Source: Tubiluchus corallicola
Taxonomy: Eukaryota > Priapulida > Priapulimorpha > Priapulimorphida > Tubiluchidae
Length of the DNA: 53,622 bases
Direction of reading: 5' to 3'
Assembly (NCBI GenBank): GCA_030141605.1
Contig: JAQGDQ010001230.1
Span: forward strand, 1 to 53,622
How positions within the stretch are numbered: position 1 is the stretch's first letter; every line of letters begins with the position of its first letter. The notes under the pieces were generated by a model. It had not been told where the DNA came from. It ran no database searches and saw only the letters and a list, made by a program, of their open reading frames with translations. The position numbers were made by a program, and so were the translations under genes. Of the stretch, positions 1-12,046 are shown in pieces.

Positions 1-781
1 GCTACGGCTAGTGACGGCAACCACTACGGTATTATAAAACGCTGATCTGACTTGATGATAGGAACACTGCGCAACGGCAAGAGCAATATTTACTTTCCGG
101 CCAAAAAAGTAAGTGGTAAGAGTGATCATTAATCATCGCAGAATGTCAGTTCTTTATTATGCGCTAATGGAGTACATAAAATATGTTTCTAAGAGTATTT
201 ATACTGCTAAATAACCATTCATGCTGGTGCTTGTAATACGCCTACTATCAAAACTACAGGTATACTTTCAATTTCCAAAATTCAGCATTCTGGCTTGTGC
301 TGATTAGGCTGGCCTGCTCATACCCTTAATACAAACTTATCATTAATAATTATAAATTTATGATATACAGATTGATTTTGATGGTGATGCCATCAAAGAT
401 TTTTTCAAAACTTTTTTTAATTAATATGAAGCATGAAAATGACAAATTTTTAAGACTTGCAATCCAGTCAGACAGCGATATCTCTGTGCATTGGGCAAGA
501 CTTTTCATGAAATAGTAGGATGTCCCTTTATTATTAACTAAAATCCTTATTTTTTTACAATTACGAAAAAGCGTTCAACTTATGAGAATTGAAAAAAATA
601 ATGGCAGTAGCATCATGATTTTAGACTTACATCTCGAGTGAACAAGCCTGTCCAATCCCAGGACCACTAGGGGCTTTGCCTATAGTCGTGCTTGTGTCTG
701 CCATTAATTTATGTGGTCATTGAAATATTTAATTGTACTTATTATTACTATTAATTGTTTTGATTTTTGTTCAAAATAATT
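1..781. other. No gene seen
   Basis: AT-rich, with no frame over 60 codons outside the repeat edge. No splice-flanked coding segment or known element recognised. Confidence 0.5.
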
Positions 782-1432
782 ATTACATCACACACGCAAC
801 ACAGATACATGATACTTACATCACACATACATCACACGTACATCATACTTACAACATACTTACGTCACACATACATCACACTAACATCACACACACATCA
901 CATATACATCATACTTACATCACACATACACCACACTGACATCACACTTACATCACACATACATCACACTTAAGTCACACTTACGCCACACATACATCAC
1001 ACATACATCACACTAACATCACACGTACATCATACTTACATCACACATACATCACACTAACATCACACATACATCATACACATACATCACACACATACAT
1101 CATACTTACAGCATACTTATATCACACATACATCATACTTACATTACACATACATCACACATACATCACACTAACATCACACGTACATCATACTTACATC
1201 ACACATACATCACACACACACACATATACATCATACTTACATCACACATACATCACACGTACACCACACTGACATCACACGTACATCATACTTACATATA
1301 CTTACGTCACACATACATCACACTAACAACACACACACATCACATATACATCATATTTACATCACACATACATCACACTAACATCACACATACATCATAC
1401 ACATACATCACGCATACATCACATTTACACCT
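782..1432. repeat. ACATCACACATAC-type short tandem array
   Basis: Units of 8-13 bp (ACATCACAC, ACATCATACTT, TACATCACACTA) alternate irregularly over 650 bp. Two overlapping 68-codon frames here are by-products. About 450 bp to the right, 1885-1935 carries the same units on the opposite strand (TGTATGTGTGATGTAAATG). Confidence 0.95.
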
Positions 1433-1884
1433 AAATTCCATTTAGAATTTAATCGTAATTTAGAGTTACATTTAGACTTTGGACTTAAAACGAATGAGGT
1501 CAAGGATACAAGAAGTTAGCCAACAATGTGGTTAAAAAAATAATTCTTGATTTTTGTCAGAAATGGGTCGCGAGAGAAACCAAATTTATGTACTCTGTTT
1601 TACGTAAAATTTGCAATCAAACGTTTTTAGTAGTTTTGAAACGGTTTTAAACTTTGTGGTCTGTCTTTTTATATCATTCATAATAAAGTCAGAATGGAGT
1701 TGGGTTTAGGCCTATAGGGAGAAAACGAAAACAGACAATTGTTCAGCCTCCGGCAACTAGCCTGCAAATTTACTTTATAAAAAACATAATAATTTTGGAA
1801 TTAGTTTTATTAGTGAAAGAGTTTGTGTGAGCTGTCTGAGAAGGATGGGGTGTCAAAATTGCATGAACGAATACAAATAATACC

Positions 1885-1935
1885 TGTAATGTATGTGTGA
1901 TGTAAATGTGATGTTAGTGTGATGTATATAATATA
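1885..1935. repeat. Inverted short copy of the 782-1432 array
   Basis: The GTGTGATGTAAATGTGATGT series is the reverse complement of the ACATCACA units to the left. It directly precedes the CGGGCCCACCGGGAGG palindrome-like GC patch at 1960-1977. Confidence 0.75.
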
Positions 1936-2104
1936 TAATGAAATATAACTATAACTTCCGGGCCCACCGGGAGGAACGCAGGCCGAAAAACCTCCAAAAA
2001 TGGCCATTTTGCCTATTTTTTGCAAAACGTCTTATTTCTAGAGATCCAGAACAGGCCGCAGGTTGTGCTGGTAATGATTGAATAGCTCATTTAATGATGG
2101 GTGT

Positions 2105-2555
2105 AATAGTCATACTTACATTTCACGAGAGGGCCATCAGTGCTCGCTACAGGCATATTCCCGGACCCAACTCCCAATTTTTTCGAAATTTTGGCCAGAT
2201 TGCTTGTAGAAAAAACGTTCTAGCGGCGCCTGGTGGGACTCTTGGAAGGAGATGTTGAGCTCTTTAGAAAGAGAAAGAACAGGGCTACACGATGATGCGA
2301 GCTGCATTTTTGGACGCTTCCTTTCTGAGGAGTTGTGACGAGTTGATTGGCGGTTCCATTTTGCACGATTTTCGCTTGGAAAACTGCTGACGCAATGCCA
2401 TTGTTGTGACGTCATCCATTATACTCTGTCTATAACCTTATAGGTTTAATTCACTAAAGTTGCTGCTGCTGGCTTTGCGTTATAAATGAGGACTATGTAG
2501 GATGTTTTTCGATTATACGTGTATTTATATGCAAACTTTTTGCGGGGCCTTTGCT
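2105..2555. repeat. Dispersed repeat, copy 1
   Basis: It shares with 3710-4135 the blocks CGAAATTTTG, GTAGAAAAAACGTTCTAGCG, GCGCCTGGTGGGACTC, TGACGTCATCCATTA and TTTGCGGGGCCTTTGCTAGT, in the same order and orientation. Unclassified; no coding potential. A 92-codon minus frame here (2137-2415) and an 89-codon one in the partner are not similar enough to be a conserved protein. Confidence 0.82.
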
Positions 2556-2935
2556 AGTGTATATAAATATATAGAAAAATGATAAAATGGTTTTGTTGGA
2601 TTATTCAAAATTGATAAACAAATTATTCACCACCCAAGGAGTTGAGCTCTCATTTGTCACAATTTCGTTTATAGATGACAGAAGGAGACAAAAGACAGAA
2701 AAAAGTGGGAACAAAATTTCAGGGAATTCTTAGTAATAAAGCAAAGTAGTAAAAGTTTCATTTCTATTTTAGTTCATATTTTTACTTCAAGGCTTCTCTA
2801 TTGAAAAGGTCATAAATATTTTGCTACAATCTCTTCAAGCAGAAAATTCAGATAATGGATAATGCACGTGCTCAGAATCATAATTTGAGTCTAAGAGGTT
2901 CTTGTCCGAACCGACAGCTCAAGGTTTGCCTTACA

Positions 2936-2947
2936 CCTACCTCTCTC

Positions 2948-2981
<34 letters not shown>

Positions 2982-3175
2982 CTGTCTCTCCCTCTCTCTC
3001 CCTCTCTGACTAACGGTATAACCCATAAACTGACTAACTGGCTGACTGACTAACTGGCAAGTGACTGACCGCTTAACAGCTTAAGTGAGTGTGTGATTGA
3101 TTAACTCGCTGTGCAGAAGGCAGACTCTTTGACTGACTTTCTGGTTGACTGACTGACTAATTATTTTGAGGTAGC
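2936..3175. repeat. (CT)n microsatellite followed by degenerate (GACT)n
   Basis: 2936-3007 is nearly pure CTCTCT. 3008-3175 is built of GACT/AACT tetramers (CTGACTGACTAACTGG). The reverse-complement style (GTCAGTCAGT) recurs at 25325-25440. Confidence 0.93.
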
Positions 3176-3352
3176 AGTTAGGTAAATTGAAACTGAGATA
3201 ATGGAGTTTCTACCACCATCAAACATTGTCATGTAAAATTAATCACGTGGGACCACATTTTTTTAGAATTTGAATAAAAAGGATTAAAATATTTTAAAAT
3301 CAATCAAAAAATAAATTCCACCGGCATTAATTATAAATCTAGAATAATTTGT

Positions 3353-3400
3353 AACATCATCATCATCGTCGTCGTCGTCATCGTCTTTGTCGTCGCCGTT
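3353..3400. repeat. (CAT/CGT C)n trinucleotide tract
   Basis: CATCATCATCATCGTCGTCG, then TCGTCATCGTC, grading from CAT to CGT and back. Confidence 0.9.
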
Positions 3401-3709
3401 TCAGTTTTTCAAAAAATAGTAATATATCAACGCAAGCATAACAGAAGGAGATTTACCTTGAGATGATAATTTGGCCAGTAACCTTTTCTCAACAGGTACT
3501 AGACGCATCATAATAATATAGAATCCACCTTTCCGTAATTTCAATTGACAAGATTTATGATTTTATTATTGCCATGAACGACCTTCACATAAAACTAGTA
3601 TCTATTAAAGTGCTAAAATCTTGAAAACGCTTAGGGCTTTTTCTACTTTGCGGGAACGGGCCGGGTGTGGTGCCGGCCATGGATAGATAGCCCGTTCAGC
3701 GGTGGGTGT

Positions 3710-4135
3710 CATAGGCATATTTAGAATTTGCGAGAGGGAAACGGCGTCCCGCAACGGGCGTTTTCCCGGACGAAACTCGCGATTTTTCCGAAATTTTGAC
3801 CAAACAGCCTGTAGAAAAAACGTTCTAGCGGCGCCTGGTGGGACTCTCGGAAGAGGAGAGAAGAGGGCTAGCACGATGATGTGGGCTATATTTTAGGACA
3901 CGTCCACCAAGAGGAGTGCCGACGAGTTAATTAGATGTTCGTTTTTCGTTCTCAATTTTCGAAAACTAGTTGTTCTGACGTCATCCATTACACTCTGTCT
4001 ATAATCTTATAACTTTAATTCAGTAAAAGCTGCTGTTGCTTTGCATTAGGTAAGTAAACGAACACTAGGTAGAATGTTTGCGCATTGTTGATTATGAGTG
4101 TATATTTTTTTTGCGGGGCCTTTGCTAGTTATATA
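3710..4135. repeat. Dispersed repeat, copy 2
   Basis: Partner of 2105-2555, about 1.6 kb away in direct orientation. The 5' third is more GC-rich and divergent (GCGAGAGGGAAACGGCGTCC); the 3' part is closest to copy 1. Confidence 0.82.
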
Positions 4136-4139
4136 ATAT

Positions 4140-4915
4140 TATTATCCGCTGTTTTTTGCAAGTGATGCAATAAAAATGCTTGTCATTATTACTGATTTTA
4201 ATTTTGATAAACACACATCATTTAATTGACTTACTAATTAATTTAGTTAATCGTTTCGAGTTCGCAGCTAGCTATAAGCACGTAATGAACTAAACATTCT
4301 AGGTCGGTTTCTTCTAAAGCTTACCGAGCCTTCAATGAATACTGTGATAATTATAATACTAATTAAATTGCTGCACTAGTTTCACTGATGATAAATTTTG
4401 GTATTTGTTTAGATTTTGTGACTCAGTTCTGTTATTTACTGTTTTTGTGACGCGTAACATATTTTTGAAATAAAAATCTCTTAGTAAAATGTTAATGTAA
4501 ACCGTCCGACGACTTTTTCTACTTCGTTTATTTTAAAAGTTGTACATAAAATACCGAATTAAGGTGGAAAAACAGAAATTCAATTATCTGCTTTTAATTG
4601 CTATACGATATTTTACTGCATACGTCTAATTTAGTGATCGAAGCGATGGTTCTTAAAAATATTGTGAGGGTTAGGAATTACATAGATAGTAAAAAATAGG
4701 CCTGCAACTTTAATATTGGTGCCCAAATGTCTCGTCCCCAAACGTCTCGTGCCCAGATGTCACGTACCCAGTGAGGAACCCATCCACTACTTACGTAAAG
4801 TTTGCTCAGTTCTTCACTGAATTGTAAATTTGCAATTGCCAAGTGCATGGCTCTAGAAAAGTAGCATTATTATTAAAACAGCTTAAACTGTTTGATTTTT
4901 GTACAAGATTAAAAC
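4140..4915. other. No gene seen; short CCCAAATGTCTCGT motif patch
   Basis: AT-rich. At 4718-4770 GTGCCCAAATGTCTCG recurs in slightly changed form three times. A related patch of CCAAATGA/CCAAACTGCC is at 47450-47570, so it may be a dispersed-element end. Confidence 0.45.
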
Positions 4916-6335
4916 TGCTGAGTCATGGTACCTTACGAATGATGCAAGGATTGTCAAGTCGTCGTGCATCTGAGGAAGCTGCTGAGTTATGGTAGCTTAC
5001 GAATGATGCAAGGATTGTCAAGTCGTCGTGCATCTGAGGCAGCTGCTGAGTCATGGTAGCTTACGAATGATGCAAGGATTGTCAAGTCGTCGTGCATCTG
5101 TGGAAGCTGCTGAGTCATGGTAGCTTAGGAATGATGTAAGATTGTCAAGTCGTCGTGCATCTTGGAAGCTGCTGAGTTATGGTAGCTTACGAATGATGCA
5201 AGGATTGTCAAGTCGTCGTGCATCTATGGAAGCTGCTGAGTTATGGTAGCTTACGAATGATGCAAGGATTGTCAAGTCGTCGTGCATCTATGGAAGCTGC
5301 TGAGTCATGGTAGCTTAGGAATGATGTAAGCATTGTCAAGTCGTCGTGCATCTATGGAAGCTGCTGAGTCATGGTAGCTTACGAATGATGCAAGGATTGT
5401 CAAGTTGTCGTGCATCTGAGGAAGCTGCTGAGTCATGGTAGCTTAGGAATGATGTAAGCATTGTCAAGTCGTCGCGCATCTGAGGAAGCTGCTGAGTCAT
5501 GGTAGCTTACGAATGATGCAAGGATTGTCAAGTCGTCGTGCATCTATGGAAGCTGCTGAGTTATGGTAGCTTACGAATGATGCAAGGATTGTCAAGTCGT
5601 CGCGCATCTGAGGAAGCTGCTGAGTCATGGTAGCTTACGAATGATGCAAGGATTGTCAAGTCGTCGTGCATCTGAGGAAGCTGCTGAGTTATGGTAGCTT
5701 ACGAATGATGCAAGGATTGTCAAGTCGTCGCGCATCTGAGGAAGCTGCTGAGTCATGGTAGCTTACGAATGATGCAAGGATTGTCAAGTCGTCGTGCATC
5801 TATGGAAGCTGCTGAGTTATGGTAGCTTACGAATGATGCAAGGATTGTCAAGTCGTCGCGCATCTGAGGAAGCTGCTGAGTCATGGTAGCTTACGAATGA
5901 TGCAAGGATTGTCAAGTCGTCGTGCATCTGAGGAAGCTGCTGAGTTATGGTAGCTTACGAATGATGCAAGGATTGTCAAGTCGTCGCGCATCTGAGGAAG
6001 CTGCTGAGTCATGGTAGCTTACGAATGATGCAAGGATTGTCAAGTCGTCGTGCATCTGAGGAAGCTGCTGAGTTATGGTAGCTGACGAATGATGCAAGGA
6101 TTGTCAAGTCGTCGTGCATCTATGGAAGCTGCTGAGTCATGGTAGCTTACAAATGATGCAAGGATTGTCAAGTCGTCGTGCATCTATGGAAGCTGCTGAG
6201 TCATGGTAGCTTACGAATGATGCAAGGATTGTCAAGTTGTCGTGCATCTGAGGAAGCTGCTGAGTCATGGTAGCTTACGAATGATGCAAGGATTGTCAAG
6301 TTGTCGTGCATCTATAGAAGCTGCTGCTGATTTTT
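4916..6335. repeat. 64-bp minisatellite, about 22 copies
   Basis: The unit holds GCTGCTGAGTCATGGTAGCT, TACGAATGATGCAAGGATTG and TCAAGTCGTCGTGCATCTGA. Diagnostic variants are GAGTCATGG/GAGTTATGG, GTCGTGC/GTCGCGC and ATCTGAGG/ATCTATGG. From about 5475 to 6060 they alternate regularly, showing 128- and 256-bp higher-order units. The array ends in a truncated CTGCTGCTGATTTTTC copy. Confidence 0.97.
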
Positions 6336-7114
6336 CAGCTATCCTGGCATGTATATGCAAGCTCTACTATTAAAAACACCCTTTCTATTCACAAAATAAC
6401 TCGTCGCCTCAGTGCAAATTATTGTTTTGGTCAAAGTGGTGCTTGGTTATCTGAATGTGACGGATGTTTTCGAGACCAGCACATTTTTATATAGTTAATT
6501 TGACTTAATGGTGATACATTTCCAGTACGTTTTACCAGAATTAGTCCTGTGCCAAGCTATTATGTGTAAATGCCATACTCACCTTTCAGGGGGCGTTACT
6601 GTTTATTTACTTCTGATTACTTTTACCTTTGGCCACTGTACTTGTACGTCTTTCTGACAAGAATTTTTTAAATTTATTGTGTGCTTTGTTTACTTTATTC
6701 AGACACCTCGGTAGATAAATACGTATAGACGCGCAAGAATAGACCAATGTAGTTTTTGTTCGTACATATTTGTGAACTGTGTGGTGGCCATTATTTTTTG
6801 AGCAATGATTTCTTTTCGGTAAGTACTTGCCGTTCTTTCAACTACTTTTCTGCCTGGTAAACGACAAACAGGTGGTGGCTTTTTTCACACAATTGCAGTC
6901 TAAAATAAACAGATTGTTGATATCGAAACACCAATGAATGTACAATCTCTGTACCATCCTTAAATTTTGATGCCAAACGTGAAAGACAACAAATGCAAAA
7001 AACTGAAACACATTGGGGGCCTTCTACTTACAAGACAGACGCCTTAAGCTACAAGGCCACTATATTCTCCAGCGATCAATGCAGCCCACGAAAATTTTAA
7101 GCTCAAGATAAATA

Positions 7115-7435
7115 AAAAATGAAAAACTTTTTATTAAAAATTAAAAGTTAAAATAATGCCAAACGTTTCCACTAGCTGCTGCTGTCATCATCAATGGGAA
7201 ATTTACAAACATACAACCAGTTTATATAGGCAGAGTCTATTATGCACTAATTAAGTAGTTAACAGGAGCCAAATAGGTAAAGATTCAGCAGACCTGAAGA
7301 AAAAAAGTCATGCAGTAACAAACAGATAAGTGTTTGAAAATAAAGTTAAAGGAATTGAACTGTTTTGTACTTTGTATAGTAATAGAAGGCTTGTCATGGT
7401 ACGTGGATAAACTTTCTTTTATTAATAAGTCGCTA
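7115..7435. repeat. Dispersed repeat (partner of 25985-26360)
   Basis: It holds the same ordered blocks as 25985-26360, starting near AAAGTTAAAATAATGCCAAAC and ending TTCTTTTATTAATAAGTC. Unclassified; about 330 bp, with no coding potential. Confidence 0.8.
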
Positions 7436-7549
7436 AAATGGCTGGAATAGAAACAAAAAATAATCTAATTAGTTAGAAGTGCACTAGTGCCAGTCATCTA
7501 ACATTGGAAATGCTGAAATTGGCTACCCAGTTATCAGGGATGCGACTGC

Positions 7550-7640
7550 TTTGATCACTCTGGCCTAATGATCTAAGACATACTTCTTGTAAGTAGGTTC
7601 CTCGTTAAAATCTAGGCTGTATTACAAGTTTTTCACGTTT
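7550..7640 (+). mobile_element. tRNA-derived SINE-like sequence
   Basis: TGGCCTAATGATCTAAG resembles an A box, and GGTTCCTCGTTAAAATC, about 30 bases further, resembles a B box, with the spacing of a tRNA head and ATCTAGGCTG after it. It is degenerate. Not a functional tRNA. Confidence 0.42.
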
Positions 7641-7758
7641 CCTGCCTTTCAGTTTTGGTTTCAAAATATTATTAATTGTTGGTTTGTATCATCATTAATA
7701 ATAATGTCATTAAGATGATAAAAATTAGTGGAACCACGGATGCTCGTTCTTATAAGCA

Positions 7759-10700
7759 ATGGAGAACAATGTGGTTTTTAAGGTTCGATTGCTCAGTTAC
7801 ATTGTTTCATACGCCTTGTGTTACATGCAGGAAGGCAACACCGGACGATTGCGAAAATGTTCACCAAATCAATACGGAACTTTACAGTCAACGCGACCCG
7901 ATATCTTGTCGCGAAACGTTCGAATTTTTGTTGTCACGTTCCTACAATTTAGGAGCCATAGCAGAACTGAAAGGGGAAACGGTGCGTAATTACAAATTCA
8001 ACATGATTACCATGTTGCTATGTTACTATACATAAGTATGAAATGATTCAACTAATTGTGCAAACTGTGGTCAATAGCCTTAATCTGGAAGTAGTTATTT
8101 CCTAATGACACTAAAAGAAAGGTATCCTTAACTAAATGAACATAAAATAAAATCTCGACAAATTTAATGAAATCAAGTTGAGATTTACACATGGGACAAG
8201 AATAAGAGGAATATGGTCACTTGATGCACTTATCAACTGAAATGTAGAGCCTGGAGAGTAACTAGATGGTTGATTGCTTTGATATCTGACTCATCGCAAT
8301 TTCATTGTTTGCATTGTTGACTGAGGACACATATATATATCCAAGCATAGCTGATGCACCTCTGGTGGTTTAGTGTTTCGATCTTAAAAATATTTTTGCC
8401 AATGACACCAAATTAGGCCTCATCTCAGACATCTACATCAAATAGATCCTACCATTGAGTACTGGATTTCTTTCGCCGTGTACCAAGCTGGAACGAAAAA
8501 ATTAATATTTTATTACATTGTTATTACAGTCACTTAAAACAGGCATAATTTTAACTTTTTAACTTTGTAAAGTAAGGCATGAATTCAACTTTTTAACTTT
8601 GTAAAGTAAGGCATGAATTCAACTTTTTAACTTTGTAAAGTAAGGCATGAATTCAACTTTCTAACTTTGTAAAGTAAGGCATGAATTCAACTTTTTAACT
8701 TTGTAAAGTAAGGCATGAATTCAACTTTTTAACTTTGTAAAGTAAGGCATGAATTCAACTTTCTAACTTTGTAAAGTAAGGCATGAATTCAACTTTCTAA
8801 CTTTGTAAAGTAAGGCATGAATTCAACTTTTTAACTTTGTAAAGTAAGGCATGAATTCAACTTTTTAACTTTGTAAAGTAAGGCATGAATTCAACTTTTT
8901 AACTTTGTAAAGTAAGGCATGAATTCAACTTTTTAACTTTGAAAAGTAAGGCATGAATTCAACTTTTTAACTCTGTAAAGTAAGGCATGAATTCAACTTT
9001 TTAACTTTGTAAAGTAAGGCATGAATTCAACTTTCTAACTTTGTAAAGTAAGGCATGAATTCAACTTTTTAACTTTGTAAAGTAAGGCATGAATTCAACT
9101 TTTTAACTTTGTAAAGTAAGGCATGAATTCAACTTTTTAACTTTGTAAAGTAAGGCATGAATTCAACTTTTTAACTTTGTAAAGTAAGGCATGAATTCAA
9201 CTTTTTAACTTTGTAAAGTAAGGCATGAATTCAACTTTTTAACTTTGTAAAGTAAGGCATGAATTCAACTTTTTAACTTTGTAAAGTAAGGCATGAATTC
9301 AACTTTTTAACTTTGTAAAGAAAGGCATGAATTCAACTTTTTAACTTTGTAAAGAAAGGCATGAATTCAACTTTCTAACTTTGTAAAGTAAGGCATGAAT
9401 TCAACTTTCTAACTTTGTAAAGTAAGGCATGAATTCAACTTTGTAAAGTAAGGCATGAATTCAACTTTCTAACTTTGTAAAGTAAGGCATGAATTCAACT
9501 TTTTAACTTTGTAAAGTAAGGCATGAATTCAACTTTCTAACTTTGTAAAGAAAGGCATGAATTCAACTTTCTAACTTTGTAAAGTAAGGCATGAATTCAA
9601 CTTTGTAAAGTAAGGCATGAATTCAACTTTCTAACTTTGTAAAGTAAGGCATGAATTCAACTTTTTAACTTTGTAAAGAAAGGCATGAATTCAACTTTTT
9701 AACTTTGTAAAGTAAGGCATGAATTTAACTTTTTTACTTTGTAAAGTAAGGCATGAATTCAACTTTTTAACTTTGTGAAGTAAGGCATGAATTCAACTTT
9801 TTTACTTTGTAAAGAAAGGCATGAATTCAACTTTTTAACTTTGTAAAGTAAGGCATGAATTTAACTTTTTTACTTTGTAAAGTAAGGCATGAATTCAACT
9901 TTTTAACTTTGTGAAGTAAGGCATGAATTCAACTTTTTAACTTTGTGAAGTAAGGCATGAATTCAACTTTTTAACTTTGTAAAGAAAGGCATGAATTCAA
10001 CTTTTTAACTTTGTAAAGAAAGGCATGAATTCAACTTTTTAACTTTGTAAAGAAAGGCATGAATTCAACTTTTTAACTTTGTGAAGTAAGGCATGAATTC
10101 AACTTTTTAACTTTGTAAAGTAAGGCATGAATTCAACTTTTTAACTTTGTAAAGAAAGGCATGAATTCAACTTTTTAACTTTGTAAAGTAAGGCATGAAT
10201 TTAACTTTTTTACTTTGTAAAGTAAGGCATGAATTCAACTTTTTAACTTTGTGAAGTAAGGCATGAATTCAACTTTTTAACTTTGCGAAGTAAGGCATGA
10301 ATTCAACTTTTTAACTTTGTAATGTAGAAACTAAGCACTTATGTTAGTGATGTTAATTAAATCCAGAGATTTCTTTTTAAGTTATACGTACGTCAACGTA
10401 TACCTGGCCATCACTTTGTAATTAATTACAGGTTGGCTTTGAAATGGTTACCGTAATGGATGCCGGAAAGACAATCATCTCTCGTTTCCGTCGAGTGAAA
10501 CCGGAACTACAGAAAAAGCGAATCAGTGCCAATCTTCAGCTTTACACAATACAACAGCTTGATTCATGGCGCTTGGGTGTAACTGATCACGTGTATATGA
10601 ATGGAAGTATGGGCCCTGAACCAGACTATAGAAGAAACGCTACTTGTATAGCTAAAAAGGTTAAGTATATACTACATACTGTTATTGGGTACGTGTTAAA

Positions 10701-12046
10701 GGAAAGGACACGCTTTCTGGGAAGTTAGGCTTATTTCAATATTTTTTAAAAATGTTAGAAAGGATTTGGCAATAAAAGTGTGAGAAGCGCCTCGGGTAAT
10801 TAGTAAAATCACTTTAAAGTCGCGATCATTTCAATTTTGGCTGCTGCCATTTTGAATGTCAATTCTTCCACCAATATCGTTTATCAGTTGAAGAAAAGCA
10901 GCGCACTGTCAATTTCGTTCAAAAGTATGACAAGTTTTTCCAAAAAATAGATAGCTAATCTTGTGATGAGCGTTAGAAAGCGGCAGAAATTTGAATTAGT
11001 TTAAGTAGTGCGCTTACGGAAAGCCACGATGCCAACCTTTACGTCATAATTTTCTAGTAAATAGCGGGCCACCACCGCGTCTGAAATTTTCTATGCAGTG
11101 CTAATATAAATTAACTTTATACTTTATAGACTGTTTTTGTAAATTTCTTTGTTATATTTTTCTTTAAGTTTCTTTATATAATTTCTTTAAGCTTAAGTGA
11201 TAGCAATAAAATAAACTAAACATGCTAAGTGACTTGTTCATATCGTTTTGATATGATTGTCTGACTAACTCTTGATAATTCTAATTTCAAGAAGTTTGTT
11301 AATGGTTGATTGAATCAACAATCATGATCGAAATTGCAACTAAACTTGTCTGAACGGAAATGTGAAAAAAGTTGTGATCGAGTCCAGATCTGAACCAAGG
11401 ATCTTTGGATTACGATTTTGCCATTAACTTGCTGTTATTTTTCAGACTGTGTTTATAAGAGAATGTGTAAAAAGAGATAAAATACTTGAACAATTTGCAC
11501 CATCCTCCATTCAAAACGTTGAAGACGAGAAACAAAAACTTGAAATTCTTTCATCACCGCTCTTAGCTAAAGAACTCTATGGTGGAGACAGAATAATCAT
11601 TGGCACGATGCCGTACAAAGTCATGGCTGAAAACTATGACATGATAATGGAAAACGAAAATCCACATTTAATGGTGGAAATTCAAAACGGCCGTTATTTA
11701 TCAATGAGCTGTAGTTCATTGAATAGACTGCGAGAGCCGAATAAGCATTTCATGCTTTTAGGTGTCTATGGACGAGATCCAAATAAGGTTGTTGATCATT
11801 GTGTGGCACAGGTGAAGTATGGTGGTTGAGAAGAAATCTGATGAGAGCGTACACTTTGCATTAATAATGGACGAAAGTTTTTCTGTTGGTTCAACGGGAA
11901 GACAAATAATCGAGGAAAGAATCAAGAATGAACTTGGAATCGAACCCCAGGAAGGAGTTTCCGACTTTCACCTTGTCACATTCCATACACAAGGGTTAGA
12001 CGTTTTCAAGGAAGAAGCAAAACAGATTCAGATAGAGGGAAGCTGA
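7759..12046 (+). CDS. GNAT N-acetyltransferase, NAT16/histidine N-acetyltransferase-like, frameshifted near C-terminus
   Basis: Four exons fit by splice sites and phase: 7759-7782, 7835-7981, 10432-10659 and 11446 to the stop at 12044-12046. All junctions are phase 0 with GT..AG ends; intron 1 is only 52 nt. The conceptual protein is about 330 residues, close to vertebrate NAT16. It starts MENNVVFK, joins ATPDD, and carries the family's VTVMDAGKT strand (about residues 63-71), the post-strand RV-P turn (78-81) and an LGVTDHVYMN segment in exon 3. This family acetylates a small amino-acid substrate with acetyl-CoA; human NAT16-type enzymes use histidine. Two oddities are visible. The acetyl-CoA loop, normally R/Q-x-x-G-x-G/A, reads QKKRIS (84-89) without glycine. 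Around 11812-11830 the frame must advance by one base to pass a TGA and reach the C-terminal 75 residues. This may be a young pseudogene, an allele or an assembly error. Poly(A) signal AATAAA at 12119-12124. Confidence 0.72.
7783..7834 (+). other. 52-nt intron 1 of the GNAT gene
   Basis: The intron begins GTTCGA and ends GGAAG. Removing it joins MENNVVFK in one frame to ATPDDCENV in another, which gives the expected N-terminal GNAT strand. A 3' site four bases earlier (after GCAG at 7830) would leave the wrong frame for the MENN start, so the AAG site is preferred. It could also work with an upstream start (7676) in the other frame, in which case the intron is 48 nt. Inference only; one cDNA would settle it. 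Confidence 0.5.
8548..10322. repeat. 34-bp minisatellite, about 52 copies, in GNAT intron 2
   Basis: The unit is AACTTTTTAACTTTGTAAAG followed by TAAGGCATGAATTC, so every complete copy holds an EcoRI site (GAATTC). Variants change TTTTTAA to TTTCTAA or TTTTTTA, GTAAAG to GTGAAG, and TAAGG to AAAGG. Two shortened 26-bp copies occur near 9436 and 9601. It fills about 72 percent of the intron between the exons ending at 7981 and beginning at 10432. The GTGAAG and AAAGG variants are concentrated in the 3' third, so the array is layered rather than homogenised. Confidence 0.97.
10745..10830. repeat. Short dispersed repeat shared with 30530-30620
   Basis: Both sites read AAAATGTTAGAAAG, then CAATAAAA, then CTCG-GTAATTAGT-AAATCA and TTTAAAGTCG-GAT. 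One copy is in GNAT intron 3; the other closes the 66-bp minisatellite. Confidence 0.72.

Noticed and set aside
4916-6335. CRISPR-like regular array
   Set aside because: The whole unit is repeated with no unique spacers, in an animal genome. The same applies to the 34-, 38-, 66- and 68-bp arrays.
11812-11830. Programmed ribosomal frameshift in the GNAT gene
   Set aside because: No slippery heptamer or downstream structure is evident. A one-base indel is simpler.
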